A stretch of DNA of 64,000 bases from Acrasis kona (lineage: Eukaryota; Heterolobosea; Eutetramitea; Acrasida; Acrasidae): assembly GCA_026419775.2 (NCBI GenBank), contig JAOPGA020001122.1, positions 1 to 64,000 on the forward strand. Reading direction: 5' to 3'. Made by a program: the position numbers and the translations under genes. The notes under the pieces are model-generated. The model had not been told where the DNA came from, did no database searches, and saw only the letters and a list, made by a program, of their open reading frames with translations. Each line of letters begins with the position of its first letter. Position 1 is the stretch's first letter. This document shows, piece after piece, positions 54,362 through 63,067 of the stretch.

Positions 54362-54535
54362 AAAAGGCATGATCAACTTTTTTTATAAAACAGGGGTAAG
54401 ACTGAAAGTTTATTGGTAGTTATACAACCCCCGTCAATGGTTATTGAGTTACCTTACACTAAAATCTTATATATACACATCACTGAGAAAGTGATTGCTC
54501 TTGTTCACTATTGGCCTTGAAAAGGCATCATCAAC
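54362..54535 (-). mobile_element. 142-bp retroposed insert with 16-bp target-site duplication
   Basis: Relative to copy 1 of the duplication, 54378-54519 is extra sequence. It is flanked by AAAAGGCATGATCAAC (54362-54377) and AAAAGGCATCATCAAC (54520-54535), a 16-bp direct repeat with one mismatch where copy 1 has a single site. Read on the minus strand, the insert ends in an A7 tail, preceded by an AATAAA signal about 30 nt earlier, and begins with CAAGGCCAATAG. This is the signature of target-primed reverse transcription of a polyadenylated RNA: a 5'-truncated processed transcript or a SINE. A hairpin ATCACT-TTCTC-AGTGAT lies near its 5' end. Confidence 0.8.
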
Positions 54536-55079
54536 ACTCAAAGACACCACAAACATTCACGACGGCATCCAGTACAAAAATCATGTTGTGCACCTTATAC
54601 AAAATAAGTCTCTACTCGATGATCTGGAACCTGAGCAAAAAAAAAGAAGAATTGACACGTTAATGGCCGACTACCCAGAAGGAGATAAGCAAGTCAACAT
54701 TATGATCAAAAGTAAGAAAATTTAAGAGATCGGTATGTTTAGTGATTTATTAAAGTTGTCATCATCAAGTAGGTAGGATCTCAGGAGACGTTCAGCAGCT
54801 TCAAGACCAGCAAAGAAAGTACGAGGAGCAACTAAAAGGTTATGATTTACGCTTGAATGAGATGGTGCGACAAAAAACGACCAATTGAAACAGCAGAACA
54901 ACCAACTGCAAAACAGGATGAATAATGTAATCACCAGAGAAGAATTGGATGAAACCAAACGAAGCATTTTTAATGATCTCGAAAGGCTTGTCAACTTTAT
55001 CAACTTTATAGTGACCAAACATGGAGGCAACGAGGAGGACGACGATGATGAAGATTTGTATGAACCCAGGAATCATTGA
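54536..55079 (+). pseudogene. broken coiled-coil protein gene, copy 2
   Basis: Second copy of the gene at 46679-47450. The N-terminal frame (YKNHVVHLIQNKSLLDDL) ends in TAA at 54723 just after the point where about 105 bp are missing. The coiled-coil part follows with one 32-residue unit, and an extra A in AAAAAACG near 54870 shifts frame. The C-terminal part reads through (DLERLVNFINFIVTKHGG) where copy 1 has a stop. Confidence 0.6.
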
Positions 55080-55115
55080 TCAATTGTAAACATTATCATT
55101 GTATTGAGTATGACT

Positions 55116-55261
55116 ATATCTCTTAGAGCGCCCACAGCGTGACGCATTAGTAATATAAAATCAATCAAAACTTTACGCACCATCACAATAGTACATTAAG
55201 AGTCAATTAAAACCAAAAAAAATTTTGGGCACCAATACCCAGATGGCAGTCTAAGAGATAT
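55116..55261. mobile_element. MITE copy B (146 bp)
   Basis: The terminal inverted repeats ATATCTCTTAGA and TCTAAGAGATAT match perfectly over 12 bp. The length is the same as copy A at 3382-3527, with high identity across the right two thirds. TA dinucleotides flank both ends of both copies. The perfect ends suggest this copy is younger or closer to the active family member. No coding capacity; a Tc1/mariner-like transposase elsewhere in the genome is expected. Confidence 0.78.
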
Positions 55262-55340
55262 AAATAAATTACTTTTATTGAATCAATATTATTGTTTTTT
55301 TAATACACCTTTACTCGTTACCAAAGTATACACGTAATTT

Positions 55341-56080
55341 TTGAAAGATGATGCGTTGTTATCACCAGACAAGTTAGCATTACAGATCAGAAGTGATGGC
55401 TTGGGTGGCTCTGAAGTTTGTGCTTATAAGAGATCAGACTCGCCCCCACCAACATCCCGGTCAGGTCCAACAGACGATTCTTTACAAAGTCCCCGAAAAC
55501 TGGACAGTCCTAGAGGTAGGTATGTTGACAGAATTATGCTCAAACAAATCTTCGTTTATTGAAACATCATTGGACCTTTCGTCATCCCCCACATTTTGTT
55601 CTTCAATGTAAAATATGATCAGGCAAAATATCATCCTCAAGCACTTGTACACTTAATTTACTATTTTTAGAATTTAAATGTACGAATATTTCATTGAATA
55701 CGTATTCAATGCTCAGGACAAGCTTTGCTCTTCTAAAAATAAGCTTGAACGAACTCAAAGGAGATTTTTGCAGTGTCTCAAGGTATTTTTTCAGGTTTCA
55801 AAAACTACTTTCATACTTTATTAAAATTGCTATTTTTCCTACCTTGAAAACAGGAAATTTCCTACTACTTTCACAACGTAGCATTGAATATCAAGTGCAG
55901 ATCATTGTAATTCCAATCCAGTCGTAGATCAGTGACAACATGTCAGAAGGAAGATCTACAGACATCGATGTGATTTGGCCGACTTTCCTCCGTCTGTGGA
56001 GAATGATTTTAAATTTAGAACTCGTTATCAAGCTAATTGGCCAGTAGTGTATATACATACGAGCGGTGAATATTAAACTC
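55341..56080 (+). pseudogene. coding-like remnants, unrecognised
   Basis: Several short stretches look coding in different frames. These are DALLSPDKLALQIRSDGLGG with RYVDRIMLKQIFVY and a TGA, IIGPFVIPHILFFNVKYDQA, then from ATG 55678 FIEYVFNAQDKLCSSKNKLE, EISYYFHNVALNIKCRSL, and finally DLADFPPSVENDFKFRTRYQ ending in TAA near 56077. A GT..AG pair could join the third and fourth. I could not build one continuous gene, so decay is likely. Confidence 0.3.
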
Positions 56081-56185
56081 CACTTTATGAAACTCCGATT
56101 GGAGTATAATTTTTCCTACTCCGGACTCTGATAAATACCAAACCAATCAATCAACAAATTAATTCGAGTGAAACACAGTGCGAGC

Positions 56186-57865
56186 ATGATGATGAGATTA
56201 ATACTATTATGTGCGATGTTGTCTGTAACGTTGGCAGACAAAGTTGGAGATAATCTACCAAAGATAGAACCTTTAATACAATTCCACTACATCGCCACCG
56301 CCGCCGTTATATTGTTCACCATAGTGCTAGGATTACTCACCACAGGTGCATTGTTACCAAACAGACTGAAACGCAACTTTGTGTTCGATCTGCTGTTCCA
56401 TCGTAGAATACTACCGACGTCTAACAACAAACTACTACGCTTTATTGGGTACAATCAAGTCGCAGAAATGACTGTTGGAGAAATTTACATTGTCCTCACA
56501 TACTTGGCACTATGCTTTACGTGGTTTACATACGGATACCTAAGAGCTGAACGCTTCGGTAAATCAAATCCCACAGGTCGTGGATTTGCTTGGATGGCTC
56601 TATTTAACATTTCATTCGTTGTGCTACCCGCAACAAGATACTCAATTTGGTTCAGAATATTTGGTTCGTCTTTTGAAAGAGCCATCAAGTATCACAAGAT
56701 GATCGGTGCCTGGAATTTGATCACTGTTCTCACTCACGGAATTATCTTTTTAAGAGGTGGCATAATTAAAGGCACCCTACGCTTCTTCATTATATGGAAG
56801 ACTGACTATAACAATAGTATTTCTATTTTACCTGGTATCATAGCCGTTATACTGTTTGTTGCTGGTTCACTTGTATCTATTGAGTTTATTAGAAGAAGAT
56901 TCTGGAAGTTCTTCTTGGTGTCTCATATCATCCTTAATACTACTGCGATTATCATGGTTGTATTCCATGCAATCTGGTGGCAAGTTATCCCATTCTTGGC
57001 CATTACCGCAACACTTTATCTAATTGACATTATTCTTCGTATGACCATTGGCGTTGTAATCCCAACCACAATCGTTTCTGCCCAATACAACGAAGAAGCA
57101 CAAGTAACCAAACTTGTTGTAAATAAGTTGGCCTTCTCATATGACCCAGGTCAATATGTGTTCCTATATATTGCTAAAGTCGGCATGATCTCAGCACAAC
57201 CCTTCACTGTTGCTGAGCATCAACCTGACTCACGCAACAGTCAAGACAATGCAACATTCTACATTAAAAACATGGGCGGAAGAAGTTGGACAAATCACTT
57301 GGCCACTCTTGCAAGGAATATTGAGAAAGGTTTTGTGCAGCCCCATGAGGTCTTTGTCAGAATGGAGGGTCCATACGGTAAAGTATCACTTCCTTATGAA
57401 GAGTACGATACTGTGGTGCTAGTTGCCGGGGGTATTGGAATCACACCCATCTACAGTTTGTACAATTCGCTACTTTTGCAGAACAGAGCCAACGGAGAGA
57501 AGCAAAAACACGTTCATCTGATTTGGATCAACAAAGACAGCAACATTTGGAGTTTGTTTCCAAATGCTTTCAAGTATGAAAATGTTGACGGACATTCGGA
57601 CTCCAGCGTTCACTTATACATTACCGGTAAGGAAGAAGCAACACCAGCCAACAATGCCACTGTACATCATGGCCGCCCAGATTTTAATCAAGTATTAAAA
57701 GATGTTGTTGTGGACAGGCAGATGAGACTAAATGACGGTACTCCTTATATATCTGTACTATCATGTGGACCTGAAAGTATGCTAAATGAATTAGAGGCGG
57801 CATGTTGGAAACAGAGTAATAACCTAGCCAAGTTCCACTTCCACAAAGAAATCTTTGAATTGTAA
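56186..57865 (+). CDS. NADPH oxidase / ferric reductase-like transmembrane oxidoreductase
   Basis: 559 aa from the first ATG of the frame. A signal peptide (MMMRLILLCAMLSVTLA) precedes about six membrane helices with two haem-ligating His pairs, each spaced H-x13-H (YHKMIGAWNLITVLTHG and SHIILNTTAIIMVVFHAIWW). The FAD site is YDPGQYVFLYI with SAQPFTVAEH, where family members usually have H-P-F-T. NADPH-binding motifs are VLVAGGIGITPIYS and LSCGPESML, and the NOX-style C terminus ends FHFHKEIFEL. It moves electrons from cytosolic NADPH across the membrane to oxygen or ferric iron. No EF hands are present. Intronless. The choice between superoxide production and iron reduction cannot be made. 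Confidence 0.9.
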   Translation: MMMRLILLCAMLSVTLADKVGDNLPKIEPLIQFHYIATAAVILFTIVLGLLTTGALLPNRLKRNFVFDLLFHRRILPTSNNKLLRFIGYNQVAEMTVGEIYIVLTYLALCFTWFTYGYLRAERFGKSNPTGRGFAWMALFNISFVVLPATRYSIWFRIFGSSFERAIKYHKMIGAWNLITVLTHGIIFLRGGIIKGTLRFFIIWKTDYNNSISILPGIIAVILFVAGSLVSIEFIRRRFWKFFLVSHIILNTTAIIMVVFHAIWWQVIPFLAITATLYLIDIILRMTIGVVIPTTIVSAQYNEEAQVTKLVVNKLAFSYDPGQYVFLYIAKVGMISAQPFTVAEHQPDSRNSQDNATFYIKNMGGRSWTNHLATLARNIEKGFVQPHEVFVRMEGPYGKVSLPYEEYDTVVLVAGGIGITPIYSLYNSLLLQNRANGEKQKHVHLIWINKDSNIWSLFPNAFKYENVDGHSDSSVHLYITGKEEATPANNATVHHGRPDFNQVLKDVVVDRQMRLNDGTPYISVLSCGPESMLNELEAACWKQSNNLAKFHFHKEIFEL

Positions 57866-57989
57866 TAAAATTAGTGTTAAATACGTTCCCATTGTTGTTT
57901 GGTTTTGAACTTCGGAGAAGTGGGTTGTGTCGTCATCAACATCAACCTCGGTATATTCAAACTCTAACGTTCCTGAGATATTACAATGC

Positions 57990-59037
57990 ATGACTCCGGA
58001 GTTATCGTTAATATCAAATAATAATACCCAAAGTCACACAGTATGCAACCTCAGAAGACTTCAAATTTTTCCAGAGTTCATTAGTGGGAGTGCTGGTGGT
58101 CTAGCTGGTATATGCGTTGGTACGTCTAACAAGGATCACCACCCTAATTGAAAACAGGTTACCCTCTGGACACCATAAAGACTAGAATGCAAGTTTTTCA
58201 ACAAGACCATCAGAAATTCAACAAAACTTTCACATCACCATGGGCATACGCTCGTGGGTTATACAAAGGTTTATCTTCGCCTCTAATGGGGGAATTAGTA
58301 AGCAATTTTGTATTGTTTGGCACTTTTGGTGCTTGCAAGAATTTTATGAACAAATACAACGAGACAAATGCGGGAGTAAACTATTCTGTAGCAAAAGAAA
58401 CTGGCGCGATCGCAGTGGCTGGTGCATGTGCAGGTTTGGCCATATCTCTTGTTGTAGCTCCAACAGAAATGTGTAAAATCCAGGTTAGCATCAGCGCTCA
58501 TTGTGTTCTAACCTCTCATTAGATGCAAACCGCTTCAGGGAACGAATCACAAGCACGTAAACAAAGTCTAAAAGAGTGCGTTAAGCATTTATGGCGTACA
58601 AAAGGATTCTTCCACGGATACGCTTCCTGCTTGACACATCAACTCACATTTTATTCTGCTTATTTTCTAGTTTATGAGATGGCCAAAAAGAGATTTGCCC
58701 AGTATAATAAAGATGCAGGCAAACCATACGAGCAAGATGCCTTTTCACTCCTGACTAGTGGTGGACTCGCAGGAATGTTTGCTTGGGCTCTGGTCTACCC
58801 TACCGACACCATGCAAAGCATCGTAAGACACGATCGGGACCTAAACATGCGGAAGGCGTTCAAAATGTATAAAGCGAGAGACTTTTACAGAGGGTTCGTT
58901 CCTACGGTCATTCGTTCATTTCCAGTCAACGCAGTCGTAAGTGAACAAACCGTCACTCAAACTCTAACATCTAGACCTTTTACGCTTATGAGTTGGCCTT
59001 CACCTTATGCAAAAACAGTCATGTATGGGACATTTAA
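57990..59037 (+). CDS. mitochondrial carrier family protein (SLC25)
   Basis: Four exons, 57990-58119, 58158-58483, 58523-58936 and 58975-59037, encode 310 aa. Introns are 38, 39 and 38 nt, each with GT..AG and a CTAAC-like site, and all phases agree. The three repeats carry the carrier signature P-x-D/E-x-x-K/R: GYPLDTIKTRMQ (made by the first splice), APTEMCKIQMQ (made by the second) and YPTDTMQSIVRHD. In the third the basic residue is replaced by Gln. The C terminus FYAYELAFTL comes from the fourth exon. It exchanges metabolites across the inner mitochondrial membrane; the carnitine/amino-acid carrier branch is plausible. It ends 19 bp from the convergent TPR gene. Confidence 0.92.
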
Positions 59038-59056
59038 TTTTTTGAATAAAATCACT

Positions 59057-60818
59057 TTATTTATCAAACAACACGGGTGCATCAGTATAAGGTAGCACAA
59101 CATCTCCAAACATTATGCTAAAGGCTTGTTCATTCCTGACATTTTCACTTCCCTCACCAACAATCTTTTTCAACTCTTCAATTTTAGGACTAGAGGCACG
59201 ACGATTTTCCAAAAACCTTAAATAAGCATCAGCCAACGACACATCCCCTTGACTGCTATCACTCTGTAACTTTTGAATGTACAAACTCTTTTCAAACAAC
59301 TTTTCTACTTGTTCATCTTGACTTCCATAATCTTGAGATAATTTAATTCCGAAAGTCAAAGCATGAGCCTTCCTGGATAAAAAGTGAGGATATAATGCAG
59401 AAAATGTTCCATTCTCGAATGACAATTCCAAACCTCTTTCGATAAAAGTAAGCGCTTGTGCGGCTCTTCCTCTGGAGATTAAAATGTCGGTTAATTGTAA
59501 GCAGAGCCATCGGGTGACACCATCTGAGAGATTTCCTTTGGACAACTTTTTGTACTGATTAACATTCTTTGCGTAGTTTGGATCCACCATTTGAACAATG
59601 TTGATAATGTCTTGTGATGCGTCCCTTAGACCCAATTCGTATTGAGCTCTCCAGTGCATGACCTGCCAAATGGTTCTTAAGGTGTTCTTGTCTGGATGTT
59701 GCTTGAGTCCGTTCACACAAGTTTCAAAGTATTGTAAACTCTCTTGGTGCTTTCCTTGCAGCGCTAAAACGTTGGCCTTGTGTCCGTTGGCCATGTAATA
59801 CTCCAAAGTTCCTTTTTGTTCCACGTTGTTCAAAATGACGTCCAAAGACTCTAATTGTTGACTCACTTCGTAATACATGCACCGCTCAAAATCAAGGAAT
59901 GATGATAAATGTTTAAGAACGTGTTGAAGGTCTTGTTCAATTCCAAATACGCTGTCATACTCTGGTATTTTTTCGTTGAGCGGTGAATATGTGTAATTAC
60001 TGATGAACCTCTCTGCAGGTAGTAACGTTTGTTCGTACAAGTGGAGTTTGCTTCTTTCGATACGATTGCGTTCTCTTCTCTCTTCTTCGGTCACTGCTGT
60101 CAATGCAATAAACTTTAATCTGTTTTGTTCAATCTTTTCTTTGGTTGCCTATTGTGATGGTTACAAAGAATAATGAGTTTTTTCTTACAGTGTACATGCT
60201 TTTGAGTGTTGACCTGAGGTCAGCAAGTTGTCTTAGACAGTCTTCCTTGTCGCCTCTTCTATATAAATCAAGTACTTTCGCTAGATGGACAGGTAATAGG
60301 TATAGAGATGGAAAATCTGAATTTGAGCTAAGAAGAGGATCAATCAAACGCACTACATCGGTTTGACGACCTCCACGGTTACATTGAAGGTGCACAAGTT
60401 TGATTCCATCGTATACTTTTTCAAAGTTAATCCTTTTCTTGAGTTTATTTTGTTCCTCTATTTCAAGGAGGGCGTCTGATGCAGTAACTGTTCTGTCTTG
60501 TTTTAATGCTTCTCGAACCATATCGATAACTAGGGTATAGAGGTGAGAAGGTTTGTATATAATCAATGAGTTACCATCATCGCCTAAAAGAGCAAATTCT
60601 CCATTTTGTAAATGAGCATCGATCATTGCTTTGGTTTTGGTCACGTCATTCTTGAAGTTAATCAAATCAAGATCCATCTCTTTGATTGGCACATCGGTTC
60701 TTTTTAAATCTTTTATAAACTCGAGTGTCTTTTTTTTGAAATTTGGTTGTGTTGCATATAATCTGGTACTCGCGGTGTGACCGCGAAGTAGTGGTGAAAC
60801 TATCCTGTTCAGTTTCAT
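59057..60818 (-). CDS. mitochondrial TPR/PPR-like helical protein
   Basis: Exons 60818-60189 and 60148-59057 encode 573 aa; the intron is 40 nt (GTAAGA..ATAG, phase 0). The N terminus (MKLNRIVSPLLRGHTASTRL) is Arg/Ser-rich and amphipathic, a mitochondrial presequence. The rest is all-helical. The C-terminal half contains TPR-like helical pairs (EYYMANGHKANVLALQGKHQ, ALTFIERGLELSFENG). No catalytic motif. Likely a mitochondrial assembly or RNA-related helical-repeat protein. I cannot name it. Confidence 0.78.
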
Positions 60819-61066
60819 TGTGTGAAGACAACCAAAATATTGTAATTTATAGATTGCAATGAAAAAAGTGGAGCATTGATACTTCGAACGTGGACACCAT
60901 GAAGACTGCCACAGTGATGAGATAGGACAATCATGTTTAAATGATGGTGTTATGTATATGGCGCTCGAAGTGACATTTGTAATAATAAATTTAAAAGTCA
61001 GCCAGAATCACAATTCCAAACACAATGTTTATTGAATGCGTACAAGCAAATACAAAGACTAACCGC
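60819..61066. other. short intergenic region
   Basis: AT-rich upstream region of the TPR gene and 3' flank of the dynamin-like gene. Nothing recognisable. Confidence 0.5.
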
Positions 61067-63067
61067 TTAAACGTCATCAACAAGTAAGTTTTTCCTGTTA
61101 AACATTTGATTCTTGAAGTTTAACAAATTATTCAGACTTGCCAGGGTTCTCGCACATCTTCTTTTTTTGTAGAGCACCTCTTCGTCCTCCTTATAGAAAC
61201 TCTCGAGTTCATCTTTGTTATTATTAAAAGTATTGATGATTTCCTCACCATTAAATGCATCCTCCACCATAAATTTGGTGACAACACGAGGAACTGTTTC
61301 AATCATTGAAGCCTTTATTGAATCAAACATCATTACAAGTTTCTTGAACCCCTCTCTACTACGTTCGTTTTGTATAGTATTGGTCTGGGCGGGTGCTGCA
61401 GGCAATCTTTTATTATCGAATACAATAATTTGGTGCGCGACAAATAATTTAGTCAAAATTTCTTTAGCATTTTCGGTTCCTGATGCTAAATTATTATTCT
61501 TTAGATAATCACAAGCTGAAGAACCAAATAACTTTTTGGCGAGTGGTACGTACCTGCTGCCTTGAACAAACCTTAGAATCAATTTTTCTAAAATTCTCTT
61601 CACATCGTCGATGTATTTGAAGGTACAAATACTCATGATTTTTATTGGTTCGCTCAACAATTTGGACAATTCAGAATGGCTAATGTGGAAATCAGATTCG
61701 TATCCCTTGGAGTGCTCTAATATTTTCGCAATTTTATCCAAACTACTCTGAGCAAAGGATTTCTTTTGCCCCTTGTCTTTGATGCCAGATCCGAATGGAT
61801 CCATCTCGCGAATGTCATCAAAGTACTTTTGTGTTAGTTCTCTGATTTGTATGGGTTGGTCCGGCAAATCAATGTCAATGGATGACTGAGAACCCCTCAA
61901 GCCGTTATTGATGGAGATGGAAATGTCATGAAAAGTAACAGCGATTGATGGTAGGTCTGGGATTGACTTCAACTCCTTTTGTAAACTAATTTTCAATTGG
62001 TTAAATTTGTCCCAAAGCTCCACTTCGAATTTTTCTTTAATTTCCTTCATGAGAAAGTGTATCACCTTCTTTTGCACATTGACTATACCCAAGTACTTCA
62101 TAATCATCACAGAACTCTCGCCTGTTATTTCTTGGAACGTTTTGTCTTCTTCTTCAGCATTTTTGCTAATATTGATGACGCCGTACCACTTGTTTTCTAG
62201 TTTATAATGATCAGTGGAGTCTTCTTGATTGCTGTTCATCAATCTTTTGAGATTGGTGTAGTCGCGGTCCTGATCGATCTTGGTGAGAACTCCAATGGTC
62301 TGACTTCTCCATTCCTCTTTATTCATCAACAAGTTCATGGAACTAGCACGCTCAATGTTGGTGTTACCAGAATGTACCAGCAGATATCTATAGTTGGGGC
62401 GATCAACAAAGGTCCTGACGATACGCTTCACTGCTTCATTTCTTTGCTTGTCCTTTCCTATTTGTGAGTCGATTATGCCTGGAAGATCGATCACGTGCAA
62501 ATAAGAGTTGAAATCTTTAATGTTGAGGAACACATGAACTTCTTCATCAGAAAACTCCGTGTCTAGAATAGTCTGCTTTTCCTTGAATCTTCTATTGTTG
62601 ATTTCTTTAATCTTGTTCAAAATGAATGCTTTTGCATCAGAGAATTGTATGAATTTTGTGGGCATGGTGTCCTGATTCTTGGTAGCTTGAGTACCCCTTT
62701 CATCCGACTCATTAACAATAACCTCAAAGGTATGGTCTCCTTCGCTGGCGAGTTCTCTAAGATATAGATTCACTGGGCATAAAGTGCAAGTGTTGCTATC
62801 AGTAGGGAATAGGTCGTATCCTATAAGTCTGTTCAATGTGGTCGACTTTCCATCAGACTGTCCTCCAATCACTGCAATGGCCGTGAGGTTTAGCTTATTC
62901 TGGTCTTCTTTGCTAAGATGTAGACGGCAGAATGCTATAGCTTCAAGGATCAATGGACTGACATGGTTGAACAGATTCTCTTTGGCCCCTTTGGGACTAA
63001 CTATCTTATGAGTATTGTTTGCATTGTCAGTACCTTCTTTCACTGGGGTAGTGGGCGTGGTAGTCAT
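61067..63067 (-). CDS. dynamin-like GTPase
   Basis: 666 aa, one exon. The N-terminal dynamin GTPase has P-loop GGQSDGKSTTLNRLIG (canonical GGQSSGKSS), the switch I region TDSNTCTLCPVNLYL, DLPGI as G3 and TKID as G4. A helical middle/stalk and a GED-like C-terminal helix follow (about residues 560-650). There is no PH or proline-rich domain, so it resembles Mx/Drp-like rather than classical endocytic dynamins. Such proteins assemble on and remodel membranes, for example in organelle fission or defence. Replacement of a P-loop Ser by Asp (GGQSDGKS) is an unusual detail. Confidence 0.88.
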   Translation of the reverse strand: MTTTPTTPVKEGTDNANNTHKIVSPKGAKENLFNHVSPLILEAIAFCRLHLSKEDQNKLNLTAIAVIGGQSDGKSTTLNRLIGYDLFPTDSNTCTLCPVNLYLRELASEGDHTFEVIVNESDERGTQATKNQDTMPTKFIQFSDAKAFILNKIKEINNRRFKEKQTILDTEFSDEEVHVFLNIKDFNSYLHVIDLPGIIDSQIGKDKQRNEAVKRIVRTFVDRPNYRYLLVHSGNTNIERASSMNLLMNKEEWRSQTIGVLTKIDQDRDYTNLKRLMNSNQEDSTDHYKLENKWYGVINISKNAEEEDKTFQEITGESSVMIMKYLGIVNVQKKVIHFLMKEIKEKFEVELWDKFNQLKISLQKELKSIPDLPSIAVTFHDISISINNGLRGSQSSIDIDLPDQPIQIRELTQKYFDDIREMDPFGSGIKDKGQKKSFAQSSLDKIAKILEHSKGYESDFHISHSELSKLLSEPIKIMSICTFKYIDDVKRILEKLILRFVQGSRYVPLAKKLFGSSACDYLKNNNLASGTENAKEILTKLFVAHQIIVFDNKRLPAAPAQTNTIQNERSREGFKKLVMMFDSIKASMIETVPRVVTKFMVEDAFNGEEIINTFNNNKDELESFYKEDEEVLYKKRRCARTLASLNNLLNFKNQMFNRKNLLVDDV

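Larger units (their letters stand above)
54108..55103 (+). repeat. direct segmental duplication, copy 2
   Basis: The counterpart of 46190-47472 lies directly after the LINE. It lacks about 105 bp and one 96-bp unit present in copy 1, and it contains the 142-bp insert at 54378-54519. Its coiled-coil frame ends normally with EEDDDDEDLYE and NH before TGA at 55077-55079, while its N-terminal frame stops at 54723. Confidence 0.82.

Noticed and set aside
54495-54725. The 76-aa frame as an independent gene
   Set aside because: Its first residues come from the retroposed insert and the rest is the truncated second copy of the duplicated gene.
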